A stretch of 61,137 nt of DNA from Candidatus Sulfopaludibacter sp. SbA3 (GCA_945893365.1 CAMDED010000028.1:1-61137); one strand, 5' to 3'; counted from the first letter of the stretch, positions 34,770 to 44,387 are shown. Notes: generated by a model from the sequence alone, not told the origin. Program-made: numbers and translations.

Positions 34770-35195
34770 ATGAACATCTCCGTCAAAGGAAAGTACGCGC
34801 TCGAAGCCTTGTTCGACCTGGCCGTCCACAGCAATGGCCACCCCGTCAAGATCGGCGATATCGCGCGGCGGAGGCAGATCCCGCAGAAGTTTCTGGAATT
34901 GATCCTGGTGGGTTTGAAGCAGGGCGGGTTTGTCGAATCCAAGCGTGGCGCCGAGGGCGGCTACCTGCTGGCGCGAACGGCCGACAATATAACCATAGGA
35001 CAGGTCCTGCGTTTCATCGAAGCGAAGGGCAATGGCCAGGCCCTCGCCAAAGGCGCGGGCGAGTCTCCGTTTTGCGATCTCTGGTCGCGCGTCGACCAGG
35101 CGGTTTCCGACGTGGTCGATCACACCACCTTCGACGATCTGCGCCGCGAGTGGAGCGAGAAACAGGCGAATTTCATTCCGAATTGGGAGATCTAG
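34770..35195 (+). CDS. Rrf2-family regulator, CymR-like
   Basis: The 141-residue protein shows the Rrf2 winged helix: ISVKGKYALEALFDLAVHS, IGDIARRRQIPQKFLELIL, and GFVESKRGAEGGYLLAR. It has only one cysteine (in PFCDLW), so it cannot hold the three-Cys iron-sulfur cluster of IscR. Its stop abuts the start of a cysteine synthase, which mirrors CymR, an Rrf2 repressor of cysteine metabolism that works through CysK. It probably controls its own operon. Confidence 0.85.
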   Translation: MNISVKGKYALEALFDLAVHSNGHPVKIGDIARRRQIPQKFLELILVGLKQGGFVESKRGAEGGYLLARTADNITIGQVLRFIEAKGNGQALAKGAGESPFCDLWSRVDQAVSDVVDHTTFDDLRREWSEKQANFIPNWEI

Positions 35196-36152
35196 TTGAC
35201 TTTCAACGATAACTCTTTGAGCATCGGCCGCACGCCATTGGTGCGCCTCAATCGAATCCTCGGCGATGCGCCGGTAACGATTTACGCCAAGATCGAGGGG
35301 AGGAATCCGGCGTATTCGGTCAAATGCCGGATCGGCGCTTCCATGATCTGGGACGCCGAAGCGAAAGGGATGCTCGGTCCGGGCAAGGAGTTGATCGAGC
35401 CGACCAGCGGAAACACCGGGATCGCTCTGGCTTTCGTGGCGGCCGCCAGGGGTTATCCCATCACGCTGACGATGCCCGAGACAATGTCGATCGAGCGGCG
35501 CAAAGTGCTCAAGGCGTTTGGCGCGACGCTCGTACTGACCGAGGGCCAGGCTGGAATGGCGGGCGCCATCGCCAAGGCTGAGGCGATCGTGGCATCCGAC
35601 CCGGACCGCTACGTGCTCCTGCAACAGTTCAAGAACCCCGCCAACCCCGAAATTCACTTCAAAACGACGGGGCCGGAGATTTGGGAAGACACGGGCGGCG
35701 AAATCGACGTGCTGGTTTCCGGCATCGGGACGGGCGGCACCATATCCGGAGTGTCGCGCTACATCAAGACTATAAAAGGGAAGAAAATTCTGTCGGTTGG
35801 GGTCGAACCCGCGGGCAGCCCCGTGATCACGCAGACACTCAACGGGCGATCTCTGAAACCGGGGCCGCACAAGATTCAGGGGATCGGCGCCGGGTTCATT
35901 CCCGGCACGCTGGATCTGACGATGGTGGATCGCGTGGAACTGGCGACCAACGAGGAATCCATCGACATGGCGCGGCGGCTCGCGCGCGAAGAAGGCATCC
36001 TCTGCGGCATTTCCTGCGGGGCGGCTTTGGCGGTCGCGCTGCGGCTGGCCCGGCAGGAAGAGTTCAAGGGGCGCACGATGGTAGTCATCCTTCCCGATTC
36101 GGGCGAACGATACCTGACAAGTCCGCTGTTTGATGGAATGTTCGAATCGTAG
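35196..36152 (+). CDS. cysK: Cysteine synthase (O-acetylserine sulfhydrylase)
   Basis: The 318-residue PLP enzyme has [10 protein letters not shown], the PLP lysine in [10 protein letters not shown] (K43), the substrate loop TSGNTG and the phosphate-binding GIGTGGT, followed by [10 protein letters not shown]. It makes cysteine from O-acetylserine and sulfide. The start is a TTG directly after the Rrf2 stop, so the two are translationally coupled. SVKCR is the form found in E. coli CysK. The C-terminus ([12 protein letters not shown]) is standard. Confidence 0.93.
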   Translation: MTFNDNSLSIGRTPLVRLNRILGDAPVTIYAKIEGRNPAYSVKCRIGASMIWDAEAKGMLGPGKELIEPTSGNTGIALAFVAAARGYPITLTMPETMSIERRKVLKAFGATLVLTEGQAGMAGAIAKAEAIVASDPDRYVLLQQFKNPANPEIHFKTTGPEIWEDTGGEIDVLVSGIGTGGTISGVSRYIKTIKGKKILSVGVEPAGSPVITQTLNGRSLKPGPHKIQGIGAGFIPGTLDLTMVDRVELATNEESIDMARRLAREEGILCGISCGAALAVALRLARQEEFKGRTMVVILPDSGERYLTSPLFDGMFES

Positions 36153-36498
36153 GGGGCGGGCGGGGGGCGACCGGGCGGCTGAACTACGCGTCGCCTTTCG
36201 GGAGGCCGGTACCGCTTGAAGGGTGGCGGGCGCTCTGGGTGATAGGGGTGTGATGCGCCCGCCGTCGTAACGGGGATTAGCTAATAGGCGGTAAAAAGTA
36301 ACAGAGGTTACGGGTCCCCGGAAAAAACTTTGTTTTTTTTGGGCCGGGTGGAAGGGCGGCCCGCTTCTTCGGTTTGGAACGGATTGGGCAGGAAGCCCGG
36401 CCTGGTATTCGCGTCGAACGGACCGGGGAGCGCGCGGCCGTTTTCCGGGCGGGGAGTTTCGAGAGCTTGCCTGACACTCAACAGGCTTGGCGGCCCCA
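36153..36498. other. Intergenic region, one AT-rich inverted repeat
   Basis: No gene is supported in these 346 bases. AAAAAAC-TTT-GTTTTTT around 36322-36340 forms an AT-rich hairpin inside GC-rich sequence; it lacks the GC stem of a usual terminator but could end the cysK message. Confidence 0.45.
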
Positions 36499-37167
36499 AT
36501 GACGAAAATCGAGCACAAGCATCCTTTGGCAATCCGGTGGTTCCACTGGATTAACTTTCCCGTCCTCTCGCTCATGATCTGGAGCGGGATGACGATCTAC
36601 TGGGCGAACGACGTATACCGGATTGGAGCAGGGGAATTCACCTTGTTCCGGTTCTTTCCCGCCTGGTTCTACGACGCGTTCGACTTGGCCAGCCACCTCT
36701 CCCAGGGCATGGCGTGGCACTTCCTGTTCATGTGGTTTTTCGCCCTGAACGGAGTGCTATACGTGCTCTACACGGCGATCTCCGGCGAGTGGCGGTACCT
36801 GCTGCCGAACCGGAACTCCCTGCGGGAGGCGATTCAGGTCACCCTGTACGACCTGGGGATCCGCAAAGTTCATCCGCCGCCGCGAAAGTTCAATGGCGCG
36901 CAGCAGATCGCCTACACGAGCATCATTCTGATGGGCGCGGGGTCGCTCGCTACAGGGCTCGCGATCTACAAACCCGTACAATTTTCGTGGCTGACGCAAG
37001 CGCTCGGCGGGTACCCCTGGGCGCGCGCCGAGCACTTCGCGCTGACCCTCGGCTACCTTCTGTTCTTCTGCGTGCATATCGCGCAAGTGATCCGGGCCGG
37101 ATGGAACAACTTCCGCGCCATGGTGACCGGATTCGAGCTGATTGAAGTAGAGGATCCTAAAAAATGA
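36499..37167 (+). CDS. Four-helix cytochrome b subunit
   Basis: The 222-residue membrane protein starts MTKIEHKHPLAIRWFHWINF, placing histidines at the first helix as in the cytochrome b561/thiosulfate-reductase group. Further helices contain HLSQGMAWHFLFMWFF and HFALTLGYLLFFCVHIAQVI, which provide haem ligands. I use ATG 36499; a TTG at 36487 is in frame. The stop overlaps the start of the molybdopterin protein by four bases (ATGA), so the two should form a membrane-anchored redox enzyme passing electrons to the quinone pool. Confidence 0.85.
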   Translation: MTKIEHKHPLAIRWFHWINFPVLSLMIWSGMTIYWANDVYRIGAGEFTLFRFFPAWFYDAFDLASHLSQGMAWHFLFMWFFALNGVLYVLYTAISGEWRYLLPNRNSLREAIQVTLYDLGIRKVHPPPRKFNGAQQIAYTSIILMGAGSLATGLAIYKPVQFSWLTQALGGYPWARAEHFALTLGYLLFFCVHIAQVIRAGWNNFRAMVTGFELIEVEDPKK

Positions 37168-37895
37168 ATCGAGTCGACGCGGAGAAGGTCATCCGGCGGA
37201 GGACCCGGCGCAGCTTCCTCTTCGGCGGCGCGGTGGCGGCAGCCGCGTTCGTGGGCGGCCGCTGGCTCTACACGCGGCGCGAGGATGCGGGCATCCGCTG
37301 GCCTCTGCGCAGAGCGCTCGAGATCAACGAACAACTGGCGCGGGACTTCTTCGACGCCGGAAGGCTCGCTCCAACCTTTCCCGTTTCGATGGCGAAGATG
37401 CCGCGCGCGAACGGCGGCGTGGGGCTCCGGTCGAGCTTCGACGCGGCGGCCTGGACCTTGAAGGTCGAAGGCGGCCGCTCGGATTCGCCGGTGACGCTCG
37501 CTCAGGTGAAGGACCTCCCCCGGGTTGAGATCGTGACGGAGCTCAAGTGCATCGAGGGCTGGAGCGAAGTGGTGCACTTCACGGGAGCCCGGTTCTCGGA
37601 TTTCGCGGCAAAGTATGGGGCTGAGGACGCAGTGGAGTACGTCGGCATGGAAACGCCGGACGGCGAATACTACGTAGGGCTCGACTCTGATAGCGCGATG
37701 CATCCGCAAACGCTCCTTTGCTACGAGATGGACGGCAAGCCGCTTACCGCCGTTCACGGCGCGCCGCTGCGGCTGGCCATACCGGTGAAGTACGGTCTGA
37801 AGAGCATCAAGCGGATCGGCACGATCCGGTTCGCGGAGTCGAGGCCCGCGGATTACTGGGCCGAGCGCGGATACGACTGGTACGTGGGCCTGTAA
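37164..37895 (+). CDS. Tat-exported sulfite-oxidase-fold Mo protein
   Basis: The 243-residue protein begins with a twin-arginine signal (RRTRRSFLFGG) and has the oxidoreductase molybdopterin-binding domain with C129 in ELKCIEGWSE as the expected Mo ligand, then HPQTLLCYEMDGKPLTAVHG and RLAIPVKYGLKSIKRI, as in MsrP/YedY and related enzymes. The partner cytochrome b is encoded directly upstream and overlaps. The pair resembles the MsrPQ arrangement, but the membrane part is of the b561/thiosulfate-reductase type. The substrate is unknown. Confidence 0.83.
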   Translation: MNRVDAEKVIRRRTRRSFLFGGAVAAAAFVGGRWLYTRREDAGIRWPLRRALEINEQLARDFFDAGRLAPTFPVSMAKMPRANGGVGLRSSFDAAAWTLKVEGGRSDSPVTLAQVKDLPRVEIVTELKCIEGWSEVVHFTGARFSDFAAKYGAEDAVEYVGMETPDGEYYVGLDSDSAMHPQTLLCYEMDGKPLTAVHGAPLRLAIPVKYGLKSIKRIGTIRFAESRPADYWAERGYDWYVGL

Positions 37896-37898
37896 CGA

Positions 37899-39305
37899 CT
37901 AGACCAGAATGTCCCTGACGACCTGGCCGGAAATGCCGGTGAGGCGGACGTCGAGGCCCTGGGACTTCACCGCCATCCGCTGATGCTCAATGCCGAGCAG
38001 GTGCAGCATCGTCGCATGGAAGTCGTGCACCGTAACCGGATTCTCGATCGCCGCGTAGCCCAGTTCATCGGTCGCGCCATACGAGATGCCCGGCTTGACG
38101 CCGCCGCCGGCGAGCATGAACGAGAAACCCTTGATGTGGTGGTCGCGTCCGTCGCCCGACTGGGACATCGGAGTACGGCCGAATTCGCCTCCCCAGATCA
38201 CGAGCGTGGAATCGAGCAGCCCGCGCTGTTTGAGATCGCGAATGAGCGCGGCGGTCGGCCGGTCGACTTCCTCGGCCTTTAACGGCATGTTCTGTTTGAT
38301 GCCCGCGTGGTGATCCCAGTCCCGATGGTAGATCTGAATGAAGCGCACGCCGCGTTCGGCGAGACGCCGGGCCAACAGACAATTCGAGGCGAAGGACCCG
38401 TCGCCCGGTTTGGCTCCATAGTCGTCAAGAACACTGGCCGGCTCTTTGCTCGTGTCCATCAAGCCCGGCACGCTTGATTGCATCTTGAACGCCATCTCGT
38501 ACTGCGCGATGCGGGTCAGAATCTCGGGGTCCGCGAGCGCCGTGTGCTGAACCCGGTTGAGCGCGTTCACGGCGTCGATCGACTTCTTCTGCAGAGCATC
38601 GTCCATGCCGTGCGGATTCCGGATGTACAAAACGGGATCGCCCACGGAGTTGAACTTGACACCCTGATACTTGCTCGGCAGGATGCCGGCCGACCACTGG
38701 CGTGCGGCGATCGGCTGGTTCTGCCCGCCGCGGCCGGAGGAGAACATCACGACGAAGCCGGGCAGCACTTCCGTCTCGGCTCCCAGTCCGTAAACCGCCC
38801 ACGAACCCATGCTCGGGCGGCCGGCGATGATGGAGCCGGTGTTCATGATGGTGTGGGCGGGGTCGTGATTGATCTGCTCGGTGGACATCGAGCGCACGAT
38901 ACAGACTTCGTCGGCGATCGAGCCGATATGCGGGAACAGCTCCGTCATTTCCTGGCCGGATTTCCCGTATTTCTTGAAGCCGAATTGAGGGCCGAAGCAG
39001 TTGAGCTGCTTCCCCTGAAGCTGGGCGATCTGCTGGCCCTTGGTGAAAGACTCAGGCATCGCTTGGCCATCCATCTTCGCGAGCCTCGGCTTGTAGTCGA
39101 AGGTCTCAAGGTGGGAGGGTCCGCCGGCCTGGTAGAGGAAGATGACACGCTTGGCTTTGGGATCGTGATGCAGTGGATTCACCATTCCCTTCGAGGCTCG
39201 GCTCTCCGGGCCGGCAGCCTGGAGAAGCGAGTTGAGAGCGATGAGCCCGAGTCCGCGGCCGAGGAAGGCGCGGCGTTTCTGTTGGTCCTGGTCAAACATG
39301 TTCAT
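37899..39305 (-). CDS. DUF1501 protein (second copy)
   Basis: Start at ATG 39305 (MNMFDQDQQKRRAFLGRGLG), a Tat-like N-terminus; an upstream in-frame extension overlaps the sulfatase gene and is not needed. DUF1501 hallmarks: LYQAGGPSHLETFDYKPRL, MNTGSIIAGRPSMGSWAVYG and IWGGEFGRTPMSQ. It shares these with the protein at 1928-3355. It is the last gene of a PSD1-sulfatase-DUF1501 operon, 26 bp after the sulfatase. Confidence 0.92.
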   Translation of the reverse strand: MNMFDQDQQKRRAFLGRGLGLIALNSLLQAAGPESRASKGMVNPLHHDPKAKRVIFLYQAGGPSHLETFDYKPRLAKMDGQAMPESFTKGQQIAQLQGKQLNCFGPQFGFKKYGKSGQEMTELFPHIGSIADEVCIVRSMSTEQINHDPAHTIMNTGSIIAGRPSMGSWAVYGLGAETEVLPGFVVMFSSGRGGQNQPIAARQWSAGILPSKYQGVKFNSVGDPVLYIRNPHGMDDALQKKSIDAVNALNRVQHTALADPEILTRIAQYEMAFKMQSSVPGLMDTSKEPASVLDDYGAKPGDGSFASNCLLARRLAERGVRFIQIYHRDWDHHAGIKQNMPLKAEEVDRPTAALIRDLKQRGLLDSTLVIWGGEFGRTPMSQSGDGRDHHIKGFSFMLAGGGVKPGISYGATDELGYAAIENPVTVHDFHATMLHLLGIEHQRMAVKSQGLDVRLTGISGQVVRDILV

Positions 39306-39331
39306 AGTTCCCTCTATGCTCGTTCCCCGCG

Positions 39332-40636
39332 CTATCCGACGCGATCCCCGGTTCGTGCGGCCCATCGCCGCAGGAGTGCTTGTAACTTCTCGCGGTTCCC
39401 GCGCTGGGAGGAATTCGCGGCCAGATTCTCCTGTTCATAAGGATCGCGGCTCAGGTCGTAAAGATGCGTTGGCTTGAAAGCTGAATCCACGACGAGCTTA
39501 TGCCTGCTTCGTACAATCATCCGCCATTCATGCGGTTGTCCGAGTCCGCCCTCAGAGTAAATCGACTGAGGCGAAGACCCTCCGCCGCCGGTCAGCAATC
39601 TTGCGAGGTTCGCACCCTGCATTCCCATTGGCGATGCCACGCCGCAAAGCGTCAGCAAGGTCGGCGCGAAGTCGACGTTAGAGATCGGCATTTCGTTTGC
39701 AGCTCCGGCGCGAATGCGGCGGGGATAGCGGATCAGCAACGGGATTCTCGACGATTCTTCATACGGGAGATCGATTCCATCCACGCCTTGCGACCAAAGC
39801 TGGTGCCCGTGGTCCGATGTAAACACGACGGTGGTGTCCTCCGCGAGACCGCGGTCGTCGAGTTCCCTTAGCAGCCGCCCGACGTTCTCGTCCACGGCTG
39901 AACACAGCCCGTAGTACCCCGCCATATCCTTCCTTGCGGTCTGTTCGACGCTCTTCGGAACGTTCTCCCGCATCCGCAGCTCCGCCGGATTGTAAGTAGC
40001 GTGGCGCACGGGAGGAGTGAACGGCGCATGAGGCGCGACGAACGAAAGATAGAGGAAGAACGGCTGGCTGCTGGCTTGCCGCAGGAAGTCAACCGCGAGA
40101 CCCGTCTGATAGTCGGGCTCAAAACCTTCCGCTTGGATGGGAACCGGCGCATCGCCGTAATAGACGGAACCGTAGTGCCGATGAGCCACATTGTAGGCGG
40201 CCCAGTAGTCGAATCCTCTTCGCCGCGCGGGTGGTACGAACCCTGGATTTTCCCCTCCATCCAAATGCCACTTGCCGATATAGCCGGTTCGATATCCGGC
40301 TTTCTTCAGGACCGCCGACATCGTTTCCTGATCAAGCGGCAGGAGAGAGTGATTCCGGCGGACGCCCGCCGCATGAGGGAACTTCCCGGTAAGCATCGCG
40401 GCCCGCGACGGACAGCAAACGGGGTAGCTCGTGTAGGCGCGGCCGCAATGTACGCCTTCGCTCGCGAGACGCGCGAGATTCGGAGCCACCAGATTGGGAT
40501 CGCCGGCCGACGGGAGCGCTTGTCCCCGCCACGAGTCCGCGACGATGAACAACAGGTTTGGCCGACTCGGCCGCGGCGCTGCGAAAGCCGCGCCCGCCGC
40601 CGCCCCGAGCAGGCTGCGTCGAGTGAAGTTGGTCAT
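39332..40636 (-). CDS. Secreted type I sulfatase
   Basis: The 434-residue protein has a Tat-type leader (TRRSLLGAAAGAAFA), PNLLFIVADSWRG with metal-binding Asp, the formylglycine motif C74-CPSR with AAMLTGK, and FTSDHGHQLWSQG with further ligands. Cys74 would be converted to formylglycine by a maturase not present in this window. Its place between PSD1 and DUF1501 genes suggests desulfation of a polysaccharide that those proteins help to degrade. Confidence 0.9.
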   Translation of the reverse strand: MTNFTRRSLLGAAAGAAFAAPRPSRPNLLFIVADSWRGQALPSAGDPNLVAPNLARLASEGVHCGRAYTSYPVCCPSRAAMLTGKFPHAAGVRRNHSLLPLDQETMSAVLKKAGYRTGYIGKWHLDGGENPGFVPPARRRGFDYWAAYNVAHRHYGSVYYGDAPVPIQAEGFEPDYQTGLAVDFLRQASSQPFFLYLSFVAPHAPFTPPVRHATYNPAELRMRENVPKSVEQTARKDMAGYYGLCSAVDENVGRLLRELDDRGLAEDTTVVFTSDHGHQLWSQGVDGIDLPYEESSRIPLLIRYPRRIRAGAANEMPISNVDFAPTLLTLCGVASPMGMQGANLARLLTGGGGSSPQSIYSEGGLGQPHEWRMIVRSRHKLVVDSAFKPTHLYDLSRDPYEQENLAANSSQRGNREKLQALLRRWAARTGDRVG

Positions 40637-40680
40637 TTCGCGCCTCCGTGCCCGCCGATCCGCGCCCGTTCCGACATCTC

Positions 40681-43600
40681 CTAATTCCTCGTGATCAGTT
40701 CGTGCAGGTTGAGAACCGCCCTCGCAACCGTAGTCATCGCCGCCAAATCCGCGGGCCTCAGGTTCGGGGGCACAGGCGATTCGCCCGTCCTGATGAGCTG
40801 CGCGGCCTCGGCCGGCTGAGATTTGAATCGCCGGGAGGCGGCGCGTTGCAGATCGCCGAGGATGCGCCGCTCATCGGCGGTTGGGTCGCGGCTGAGCGCA
40901 AGCTCGAAGGCCCACTGAAGCTGTTGCGGGAAAGTTCGGCCTCCCTCCATGAGAATGCGCTGCGCAAAAACACGAGCCGCTTCGGTGAACACCGGATCGT
41001 TCAAAAGCACCAGAGCCTGCAAGGGAGTGTTCGAACCGGTGCGGTTGAGGGTACACTCCTCGCGCGTGGGCGCGTCGAAGGCGAGCAGACTCGGATGGAG
41101 AAAAGAACGCTGCCAGTGGACGTAGACGCCGCGGCGGTATTGTTCACGGCCGCGGCTCGCGGAGTAGTCCCGTTTGGGGAAGTTGAGCGCCGCGAGATAG
41201 TTATCGGGCTGGGGCGGCTTGATGGAAGGGCCTCCGAAACGCTCCTCGATCAACCCGGATATCGAGAGCGCAAGGTCCCGCACGGATTCGGCGTCGACTC
41301 GGAAGCGAGACTGCCGGGCGAGAAGGCGATTGTCGGGATCCTTGCCCTCGAGCTCCGCGCCGCTCAACGACGATTGGCGGTAAGCATGGCTGGTAACGAT
41401 GGTGCGGATGGTCTGGCGCACGTCCCAATGCTCCATGAAGCTCGCGGCAAGCCAGTCGAGGAGTTCGAGATGGGCCGGAAGCTCGCCTTGCGAGCCGAGA
41501 TCGTCAAGCGATTTCGTGAGTCCCGTGCCGAAGAACTGACGCCAGAGACGATTCACGAAGACGCGGGCGGTCAGGGGATTGTCGCGGGAGACGATCCAAT
41601 CGGCAAGGTCGAGACGCGTGGCGCGGCGGCCCTCGGACACCTTTCCGAGGAACCCTGGAATGGCGGGTTCGACGACCTCGCCCGATTCGTCGAGAAAATC
41701 GCCCCGGCGGAGAATGCGAGTGACGAAGGGCGGTCCGGATTCGGTGACCACCACTCGGGCGATAGCGGCGTCGAGCAACCCAAGCTGAGCTTCAAGCCGG
41801 GCCACTTCGACTACGAGCGGTTCGAGCGAGGGCGAGGCGAAGCGAAGGTAAGCCTCAAGCGTTTTGCGATCGTCGCTCTCGCCGCGGAGATTCGAAACGA
41901 CCGAGGTCGGGAGTCCGGTGTTCGGCTCCTGCGGGTCTCTCAACCCGATCGAGTCCGTGCCGGGCCAGGCGTACACCGCATTCGAAAGGAAGAGACGGAA
42001 GCGGCCGGTTACGGCTTTGCGTGGATCGGCGTCGTGCCTGAGGCGGACCGTCAAAAGTGACGCGGCGGTTGTGGTGAGCTTTTGACCAAAGCGCAAGGAC
42101 AGAAACAGATTGCGTCCCTCGCCATGAATCGCCGTGCCCCAACCGGTCTTCGGATCGCTATCGATCGTGGCCATCGCAGGCAGACCGGCGATGGGAAACT
42201 GGTTGCTGGACGTGGCGAGTATAAAAGGAAGAGGCCGTGCAGCCGCCGTCCCATCCAGCGAGAGAGTGGCTTCAACTTCCGTCAGCATGACACGATCGGA
42301 GCCGCGCGCCATTCGAACTCCGGGGAGCTTTTCATCCTGCACGACTTCAATACCGAGCGCGGTCCAGTCACCGGCGCCGGGTTTGAAGGTAACGGTGTAA
42401 GTATCGTTGTCGGGCGTGAGCCCCGACGCGGCGACGAGCCCGGGAGCGGGCTTGCGCTGGGAGACAAGCGATCCGCGGAATTCATACATCGAGTCGATCG
42501 GCTCGGAGCCGAGGATCGAGAGCGTCGCGCCGGCAGCGGACTGCGCCGTGAGCGGCTTCTGCTGCCGCCAGGAGAGCTCGCCCGCGTCGAATCGCTTGCG
42601 AAGATCGGCGGCGGAAATGGAAGAAGGGGCAGCCTCAAGTTTGGCGCGGACGTCTTCAAGGGCTCGGACGATTCGCTCGCGTTCGGCGCGCTGTTCAGGC
42701 GTCGGAAGAGCAAGCTGCGTGCCCCAGGCGTTGGGACCGCGGTCGAGGACGAGGCCGGTTTCCTTGATGTCGGCGAAGAAGGCTTTCATCGAGTAGAAGT
42801 CGCGCGCGGTGAAGGGGTCGAACTTGTGGTCGTGGCATTCGGCGCAGCCGAGCGTCGAGCCGAGCCACACGCTGGACGTGGTGCGAACGCGATCGGCGGC
42901 GTACTTGGCGAGATATTCCGCGGGCTGCAATCCGCCCTCGGACGAGGTGCGGTTCATGCGATTGAAGGCCGAAGCCACACGCTGGGCGTCGGTCGCGTCG
43001 GGCAGCAGGTCCCCGGCGAGCTGTTCACGGGTGAATTCGTCGAAGGGCTTGTTGTCGCGGAAGGCGCGCAGCACCCAGTCGCGATAGGGCCAGGCGGGTA
43101 TGGGATTGTCGCCGTGAAAGCCGCAGGTGTCGGAATAACGGATGGCGTCGAGCCAAAGCTGGGCTTGGCGCTCGGCGTGGCGGGGCGAGGCAAGCAAGCG
43201 ATCGACGACGGTCTCGTAAGGATCGGGCGCGGCGTCCTTCAAAGCGCTTTCCTTAAGAAACGCCGCGGTTTCGGCGGCAGTGGGCGGCAGTCCGGTAAGA
43301 TCGAGCGTCACACGCCGAAACAGGGTTCGGCGGTCCGCTTCGGGCGACGCGGCGAGGCCTTCGAGTTTCAAGCGGGTCTGGATAAATTTGTCGATCGGGT
43401 TGCGAATCGGAGCGGCAGAGGCGGCGGCCGCATCGGCTTCCGGGGCGTCGGGACGGCGGATGGGCGTGTAGGCCCAATGGCCCTCGTACTCCGCGCCCTC
43501 GGCGACCCAAAGGCGGATGAGGTTCTTTTGGCGCTCCGACAGATCTTTGTGCGCGAACTTCGGGGGCATGACGCGGGCATTGGTGGCAAAAACGCGGTCG

Positions 43601-43833
43601 ACGATGGCGCTTTCCTCCGGGCGTCCAGGCACGATCGGGGTGACGCCGGACTTGGTTTTCCGGAGGGCTTCTTCGCGAAGATCGAGACGGAGATCGGCCA
43701 TCCGGGCCCCTTTGTCCGGACCATGGCAGCGAAAGCAGGTATCGGCCATGATGGGGCGGATATCGCGATTGAAACTGACTTTCGCGTTCAGCGCGGCCGC
43801 GGAGGCGAGGAGAAGAAGAATCATTTCCCGCAT
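40681..43833 (-). CDS. PSD1 / DUF1549-DUF1553 cytochrome c-like protein, long form
   Basis: At 1050 residues this is longer than the copy at 3366-5879. It has a signal peptide (MILLLLASAAALNA), the haem site CFRCH (33-37), DUF1549, a second CAECHDHKFDPFTARDFY, an inserted jelly-roll-like domain of about 200 residues (around 450-650), and DUF1553 with NRLWRQFFGTGLTKSLDDLG. The insert may bind carbohydrate. It is first in an operon with a sulfatase and DUF1501. Confidence 0.9.
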   Translation of the reverse strand: MREMILLLLASAAALNAKVSFNRDIRPIMADTCFRCHGPDKGARMADLRLDLREEALRKTKSGVTPIVPGRPEESAIVDRVFATNARVMPPKFAHKDLSERQKNLIRLWVAEGAEYEGHWAYTPIRRPDAPEADAAAASAAPIRNPIDKFIQTRLKLEGLAASPEADRRTLFRRVTLDLTGLPPTAAETAAFLKESALKDAAPDPYETVVDRLLASPRHAERQAQLWLDAIRYSDTCGFHGDNPIPAWPYRDWVLRAFRDNKPFDEFTREQLAGDLLPDATDAQRVASAFNRMNRTSSEGGLQPAEYLAKYAADRVRTTSSVWLGSTLGCAECHDHKFDPFTARDFYSMKAFFADIKETGLVLDRGPNAWGTQLALPTPEQRAERERIVRALEDVRAKLEAAPSSISAADLRKRFDAGELSWRQQKPLTAQSAAGATLSILGSEPIDSMYEFRGSLVSQRKPAPGLVAASGLTPDNDTYTVTFKPGAGDWTALGIEVVQDEKLPGVRMARGSDRVMLTEVEATLSLDGTAAARPLPFILATSSNQFPIAGLPAMATIDSDPKTGWGTAIHGEGRNLFLSLRFGQKLTTTAASLLTVRLRHDADPRKAVTGRFRLFLSNAVYAWPGTDSIGLRDPQEPNTGLPTSVVSNLRGESDDRKTLEAYLRFASPSLEPLVVEVARLEAQLGLLDAAIARVVVTESGPPFVTRILRRGDFLDESGEVVEPAIPGFLGKVSEGRRATRLDLADWIVSRDNPLTARVFVNRLWRQFFGTGLTKSLDDLGSQGELPAHLELLDWLAASFMEHWDVRQTIRTIVTSHAYRQSSLSGAELEGKDPDNRLLARQSRFRVDAESVRDLALSISGLIEERFGGPSIKPPQPDNYLAALNFPKRDYSASRGREQYRRGVYVHWQRSFLHPSLLAFDAPTREECTLNRTGSNTPLQALVLLNDPVFTEAARVFAQRILMEGGRTFPQQLQWAFELALSRDPTADERRILGDLQRAASRRFKSQPAEAAQLIRTGESPVPPNLRPADLAAMTTVARAVLNLHELITRN

Positions 43834-44180
43834 GGCATCATCTTATCCGAAATTGGGTTCGGGGGGAGATGGTGGGTCGGGAGACGGTTTGTGGATGCGC
43901 GGTATCCGGGCGCATCGGAGCGGTGGCGGTGAGGCTGAATCGGTCGAGTGGGGGGCGGAGGCCGACGGGGTGCACAACTCGAACACGGCGGACTTAATTG
44001 ACTTGTTTTCTTGTACGTAGACAGGGGGTGACGCAGAGAATCAACTTTAATGTTATCTATCGCCGTAGAGACGGAACAGGGCACGATCGCCGGAGTGAAA
44101 TCGCGGGGAAATTGGGGTGAGGCTGAGAGGGATTGTGGCAGTGAGGGCGAGGGCGTCGGGGCGCTTAAAGTACTTGTCTG
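43834..44180. other. Intergenic region between PSD1 and sialidase remnant
   Basis: Contains no supported gene. A stretch at 44000-44055 is AT-rich and may hold the promoter of the PSD1 operon. Minus-strand frames here continue from the duplicated sialidase end but show no domain. Confidence 0.4.
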
Positions 44181-44360
44181 GTAGGCCTTTTCCCTCCGCG
44201 CTCATAGTGGCAGCCAACCGCGCCCCCGCCTGGCGTGGCGAGATTCGAATACGCCACCGGGCCTGCGTGCGGCGACTTCGACCCCGGCCAGGATTTGCCG
44301 TAATCCTCGATGAGCCGCACCGTGAGGTTCTCGCGCTTCTCGCTCGCCGCGTTCGCCAAG
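44181..44360 (-). pseudogene. Partial duplicate of the sialidase 3' end
   Basis: The minus strand encodes ENLTVRLIEDYGKSWPGSKS, then HAGPVAYSNLATPGGGAVGC, closely matching QNLTVRLSEDGGKTWPRSKV and HAGPAAYSNLAMLPGGAVGC in the intact sialidase 258 bases away. About 60 codons are present, with several substitutions and small indels. It is a degenerate tandem copy without a start. Confidence 0.8.
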
Positions 44361-44387
44361 GTCCGCCAAAACTGGCGCGTCGCGACG

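Noticed and set aside
36322-36340. AT-rich hairpin after cysK as a terminator
   Set aside because: The stem has a single GC pair and no following T-run in the plus direction, so I list it only as a remark on the intergenic region.
34728-36575. 615-codon minus-strand frame across rrf2 and cysK
   Set aside because: Both genes on the plus strand are unmistakable; the antisense text shows no domain.
42082-43932. 616-codon plus-strand open frame opposite the PSD1 gene
   Set aside because: It lies wholly antisense to a protein with clear PSD1 motifs, and its translation is Gly/Arg-rich without any domain; high GC keeps such frames open.
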